Below, in pieces: positions 4,988 to 7,987 of a stretch of 7,987 nt of DNA. Each line of letters starts with the position of its first letter. Position 1 is the stretch's first letter. The notes beneath the pieces are model-generated. The model was not told where the DNA came from, made no database searches, and worked only from the letters and a program-made list of their open reading frames with translations. This stretch comes from JBBRHH01 sp038222915 (GTDB taxonomy: Bacteria > Planctomycetota > Phycisphaerae > Tepidisphaerales > Tepidisphaeraceae). Both the position numbers and the translations under genes were made by a program. The stretch is taken from the NCBI GenBank assembly GCA_038222915.1, contig JBBRHH010000277.1:1-7987 (forward strand), given 5' to 3'.

Positions 4988-7987
4988 ATGAAGAATGATC
5001 GCAAAAAAAAGGCTTCACTTTGTCTTGGCGCCGCAGTATTCGCGGCGATTGGATGTCACCGTGCCAGTGCCGCCGATACCTGGACCAACGCGGGCGGCAC
5101 GCAGTGGTTCACGGGGACCAACTGGGACAACGGAATGCCGGGGACGAATGACATTGCGACATTCCTGTCAGCAATCCCCAACAACAATACCGTTAAGTTT
5201 GATACGACAGTTTTCGCGAGCACGGCCATCGGCGCTTTGGTCGACAGCTACCTGCCGACGTCCTACAACACGACGACCAACACGTCGCCCCAGGATCTCA
5301 CGGTAACAACGACCGGTTCGGACATTGAGACGCTTACGCTTAACGGCGCAACCGTCACGGTTCCGTTCACGGCAACGCCAACGGAAACCTTCAGCAACGT
5401 GATCATTTCCAGCACGAGCACTTCCTCGACGCTGGGCAAGAATCTCACGCTCTCGAATACGGTTAACCTCGTACTCTCGCAGACAAATAACGTGATTCTG
5501 GGTTATCGGGGTGTTGGCACTGGTAACAAAACTCCCGTGACCACCGAGCCGCAAATCACCATTGCCGGCACAATTACCCAGGCGCCAGGTGTGACATCGG
5601 GCATCACATTTCTTGGGGGCGGGACGGCGAATGCCGATGGAGCGGCGTTGATACTAACGGGGAATAATCAGGGCACCGGTGCATTCAGCGGAGGTCTAAC
5701 CGTCGGCAACACCGCCGGAACACAGGGCGGGCTCGTTCAGCTCAATGCGGCCAACAACCTTCCTACCACGGGAGACGTCGTGGTGAACGAGCAGAGCGAG
5801 CTCTTTCTCAACCATTATGATGTTTACGGGAATTCGAATCAGACATTCACGCTTAGCGGGATCGGAATCAACAAGAACATCAGCGGCGCGATTCGGGGCA
5901 CAAGTTTCGAGTTTGCCGGAAATGTAGTGATTGAGACGACCAACGCCGACGACGCCGCGGCCGGTTTTTCGTATGTGATCATCTCCGGCACGGGTACAGG
6001 GCTGGAGAAGTTTTCCGGGAAATTTCAGGGAACAGGAAGCTGGAACAAGCAGGGCGGCGGCACGCTGGAATTCTCCAACGCCAATAACACGAATACGGGC
6101 AATACCCGCATCGGCAATGGCGGCATCGTCGTTGATAATGGATCGAGCTTGAGCACGGGCGACTTGGAGTTCCAGCAAACAGGAAGCAACCTGCCAATTA
6201 TCACTCTGTTGAATGCAGCTCAATCGGTCGGCAGTCTTTCAAGTTCATTTTCGGTCGCCACCGGATCGCGCAATCACACGCTCCATCTCTGGGGTCCGAA
6301 TGGGTCGATTACAACGTCGGGGTCGGGGGATACGCTTGCAGTCTCCGGCGGATCGGCTCCGTCGCCCACCGCTACGAATGGAACGGTGTTGACGATAAAC
6401 CAGACCAAGAACACCGCGTTTGGTTATGGAGCAGTCAATACACTGGTGAGTGGCATTGACGGCCCTGGCGGGATCGTCGTTATCGGTGATGGAAGCCACA
6501 TGCTGGCACTGACGGGTCCGAATGTCTATGGCCGAACGGGTGTGGTGAGCACGACGATCGGCAATGGTGGAACTCTTAGCGTCGCCAACGGTATGACGGC
6601 GACTGCGAATGGTTTGTTGGCCACCGGGCTCCAGGCGAGCGTGGCCAACAGTGCGACGGGTATTGGTGATGTTGAGGTGGCCAGCGGTGGAACCCTCGCC
6701 AGTGGGACCGGAAGTTTGGCCGGTGCAACGGTCATCCCCTTTGGCGCTACGACATCGGGAACAGTTGGCGGAAATGTGATTGTCGATAGTAACGGTACGG
6801 TTGCCCCGGGCACGCGGGGAAAGGCGGGATCGCTGGCGATCGGGTTCACCAGCGCCAATGCAAATCTTGTCGCGCACGACGGGTCGTTGGTCCGCTTCGA
6901 TGTGTTGGGAAGCAGCGCCGGTAACTTTGACACCCTGGCGGTTCGCGGGAATGTGACTCTGGATAATTCGGGAACGGAAAAGGTCTATATTGACGGATCG
7001 AAGCTGACTTACGGAACGTTTCAGCTCATGACGTTCAACGGCCTGACCAATGCTGGCACAAATTTTACGCTCTGGTCGGTGCCTTCGGGGTTGGTGCCAT
7101 CGGCGGGTTCCAACACCTATGCGGATATGGCGAATCACCGCACCTATACGCTGGCCACAAATTCATCTTCGCTCGACTTGACAATCGTAGATACGGCAGT
7201 GGAGCGCATCTGGTCGACAACCGGCAGTTCAAGCTTCGTGGATGGACCGGGGACATGGCAGGAGAACGCCACGCCGTTCTACAACACCGGAACCAACCAC
7301 GCGAGCGATCCGTACGTCAGCACGGCGGTCGCCGACGTCGTGATCGGCAATGGAGGAGGCGGTGGAACCATCACACTCGGCTCGGATGTGCGGGTGGAGG
7401 GGACGCTTACATTCGGCAACACAAATAATATAACCACGTACGTGATTGGTGCCAATGCGGCGCACACACTGAGCATTCTCAATGGGATTTCCAGTTCTTC
7501 TGTGACGACAATCAATGCGCCGATCATTCTTGAGGGTTCGCAGACGTTTTCCATTCCAAGCGGCTCAGATCTGACTGTCAACAACGGGATCACCGAAACG
7601 TCCGGCGGCGCAAAGACTTTGACCAAGGATGGGTCCGGAACCCTTTTCCTCAACGGAACCGGCGGCTACACGGGCGGCACGATCATCGGCAACGGCGCCG
7701 TTCAAACCTCCACGACGGCGCTGCCGTCCGCGGGTGGCGTTCAAAACAGCGGGTCATTGATTTTCAATCAGGTCGGCACTGGGAGCTATAGCGGCGCCAT
7801 CAGTGGCACGGGAACTGTTACGGTCGCGGGGGGCACGGTATCGCTTACCAATACAGCCAACTCCTATTCTGGACAGACCATTTTGACCAGTGGCACGCTC
7901 GTGATCGACGATGTCACCGAAATGGGAACCGGGGCGGGCGGTATTTCCTTCAATGGAGGAACGCTCAAGGCAAATGCCGATCTTAGC
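4988..7987 (+). CDS. Exported autotransporter-associated beta-strand repeat protein, 3'-truncated
   Basis: I translated this frame base by base: 1000 codons with no stop, running off the right edge. MKNDRKKKASLCLGAAVFAAIG followed by ASA|AD (residues 26-30) is a Sec signal peptide. Cys23 gives a poor lipobox (AIGC), so a lipoprotein is unlikely. TW...W..TNWDNGMPGTNDIATF (residues 31-59) is the entry pattern seen in many planctomycete and verrucomicrobial passenger proteins. Degenerate repeats of the type 'KxGxGTLxLxGxxxYxGxTxxxxGxLxV' occur near residues 216-253, 352-383, 500-535, 878-910 and 938-975, matching the autotransporter-associated beta-strand repeat family (TIGR02601-like). APGTRGKAGSLAIGF (606-620) and FDVLGSSAGNFDTLAV (637-652) match the usual end of a passenger block. 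A second block appears to begin at about 738. The protein is rich in Thr, Asn, Gly and Ser and very poor in Cys, as expected for a parallel beta-helix at the surface. The C-terminal anchor or sorting signal is not visible. Function: adhesion or surface layer is plausible, not shown. Confidence 0.95.
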   Translation, partial: MKNDRKKKASLCLGAAVFAAIGCHRASAADTWTNAGGTQWFTGTNWDNGMPGTNDIATFLSAIPNNNTVKFDTTVFASTAIGALVDSYLPTSYNTTTNTSPQDLTVTTTGSDIETLTLNGATVTVPFTATPTETFSNVIISSTSTSSTLGKNLTLSNTVNLVLSQTNNVILGYRGVGTGNKTPVTTEPQITIAGTITQAPGVTSGITFLGGGTANADGAALILTGNNQGTGAFSGGLTVGNTAGTQGGLVQLNAANNLPTTGDVVVNEQSELFLNHYDVYGNSNQTFTLSGIGINKNISGAIRGTSFEFAGNVVIETTNADDAAAGFSYVIISGTGTGLEKFSGKFQGTGSWNKQGGGTLEFSNANNTNTGNTRIGNGGIVVDNGSSLSTGDLEFQQTGSNLPIITLLNAAQSVGSLSSSFSVATGSRNHTLHLWGPNGSITTSGSGDTLAVSGGSAPSPTATNGTVLTINQTKNTAFGYGAVNTLVSGIDGPGGIVVIGDGSHMLALTGPNVYGRTGVVSTTIGNGGTLSVANGMTATANGLLATGLQASVANSATGIGDVEVASGGTLASGTGSLAGATVIPFGATTSGTVGGNVIVDSNGTVAPGTRGKAGSLAIGFTSANANLVAHDGSLVRFDVLGSSAGNFDTLAVRGNVTLDNSGTEKVYIDGSKLTYGTFQLMTFNGLTNAGTNFTLWSVPSGLVPSAGSNTYADMANHRTYTLATNSSSLDLTIVDTAVERIWSTTGSSSFVDGPGTWQENATPFYNTGTNHASDPYVSTAVADVVIGNGGGGGTITLGSDVRVEGTLTFGNTNNITTYVIGANAAHTLSILNGISSSSVTTINAPIILEGSQTFSIPSGSDLTVNNGITETSGGAKTLTKDGSGTLFLNGTGGYTGGTIIGNGAVQTSTTALPSAGGVQNSGSLIFNQVGTGSYSGAISGTGTVTVAGGTVSLTNTANSYSGQTILTSGTLVIDDVTEMGTGAGGISFNGGTLKANADLS
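6041..6136 (+). repeat. Beta-strand repeat unit within the surface protein (residues 352-383)
   Basis: Trp352-Asn-Lys-Gln-Gly-Gly-Gly-Thr-Leu-Glu-Phe followed by an Asn-rich turn, NTGNTRIGNGG and IVVD matches the repeat order: strand, 'Y/N.G.T' turn, strand, closing 'G.L.V' strand. The central Tyr of the consensus is replaced by Asn/Thr here. Confidence 0.6.
7619..7711 (+). repeat. Best-conserved beta-strand repeat unit (residues 878-908)
   Basis: LTKDGSGTLFLNGTGGYTGG is followed by TIIGNGAVQTS. This is the closest match to the family consensus in the window, with the Gly-x-Gly-Thr-Leu core, the Tyr-Thr-Gly-Gly-Thr turn and the closing strand all present. Confidence 0.75.
7799..7912 (+). repeat. 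Beta-strand repeat unit (residues 938-975)
   Basis: ISGTGTVTVAGGTVSLTN is followed by TANSYSGQTILTSGTLVIDD. It keeps the Gly-Thr-Gly start, the Tyr-Ser-Gly-x-Thr turn and the final Gly-Thr-Leu-Val-Ile strand. It begins 27 codons after the preceding unit, indicating that a tandem array starts here and probably continues past the edge. Confidence 0.7.

Noticed and set aside
5054..5060. Lipobox reading of AIGC (Cys23) in the repeat protein
   Set aside because: Position -3 is Ala where Leu/Val/Ile is expected, and a better signal peptidase I site (ASA before Ala29-Asp30) follows shortly after.
5696..6223. A 175-codon minus-strand open frame
   Set aside because: It is antisense to the repeat protein, with no recognisable domain and no convincing ribosome binding site.
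6245..7138. A 297-codon minus-strand open frame inside the repeat protein gene
   Set aside because: It lies entirely antisense to the 1000-codon frame that has a signal peptide and recognisable repeats. Its product is a low-complexity Arg/His/Ser-rich sequence with no motif, typical of the reverse of Thr/Asn/Gly-rich coding DNA.

Overview
The window looks like a GC-rich chromosomal segment from a member of the PVC group, most likely a planctomycete. This is inferred from the company of genes: two unlike prepilin-type N-methylation proteins with a C-terminal H-X9/10-DG signature, and a very large secreted protein with autotransporter-type beta-strand repeats. Such proteins are abundant in Planctomycetota and Verrucomicrobiota. 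No RNA genes, CRISPR arrays, insertion sequences or phage genes were seen.

Layout from left to right. (1) Bases 1-1346, plus strand: the 3' part of a gene whose start lies outside the window. Its product resembles the alpha-helical toroid of heparinase/alginate-lyase-like proteins, followed by a beta-rich 'GPFP' accessory region. (2) Bases 1361-2185, minus strand: a rhomboid intramembrane serine protease with its catalytic Ser and His intact, convergent with gene 1 across only 14 bases. (3) Bases 2186-2344: a divergent intergenic region. (4) Bases 2345-2941, plus: an exported histidine phosphatase (RHG motif). (5) Bases 2983-3753, plus: a short prepilin-like protein with an Ala-Phe processing site. 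(6) Bases 3880-4830, plus: a second prepilin-like protein with a canonical Gly-Phe site. The 126 bases before it hold three consecutive stem-loops, the last of which overlaps the ribosome binding site. (7) From base 4988 to the window edge, plus: an uninterrupted 1000-codon frame for an exported Thr/Asn/Gly/Ser-rich beta-strand repeat protein, cut off at its 3' end.

Genes 4 to 7 all encode proteins sent to or through the inner membrane, and they lie on one strand with short gaps. The phosphatase and first prepilin gene (41-base gap) could share a transcript. The second prepilin gene and the repeat protein each have a structured leader, which points to separate control. A reasonable but unproven reading is that the two pseudopilin-like proteins and the giant repeat protein belong to one cell-surface or secretion function. 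Nothing in the window ties the rhomboid or the lyase-like gene to that function.

The most useful observations are the 1000-codon frame, its restart into a second passenger module near base 7205, the hairpin over the ribosome binding site of the second prepilin gene, and the stem-loops in both gaps flanking that gene. No clearly new defence or metabolic system is visible.
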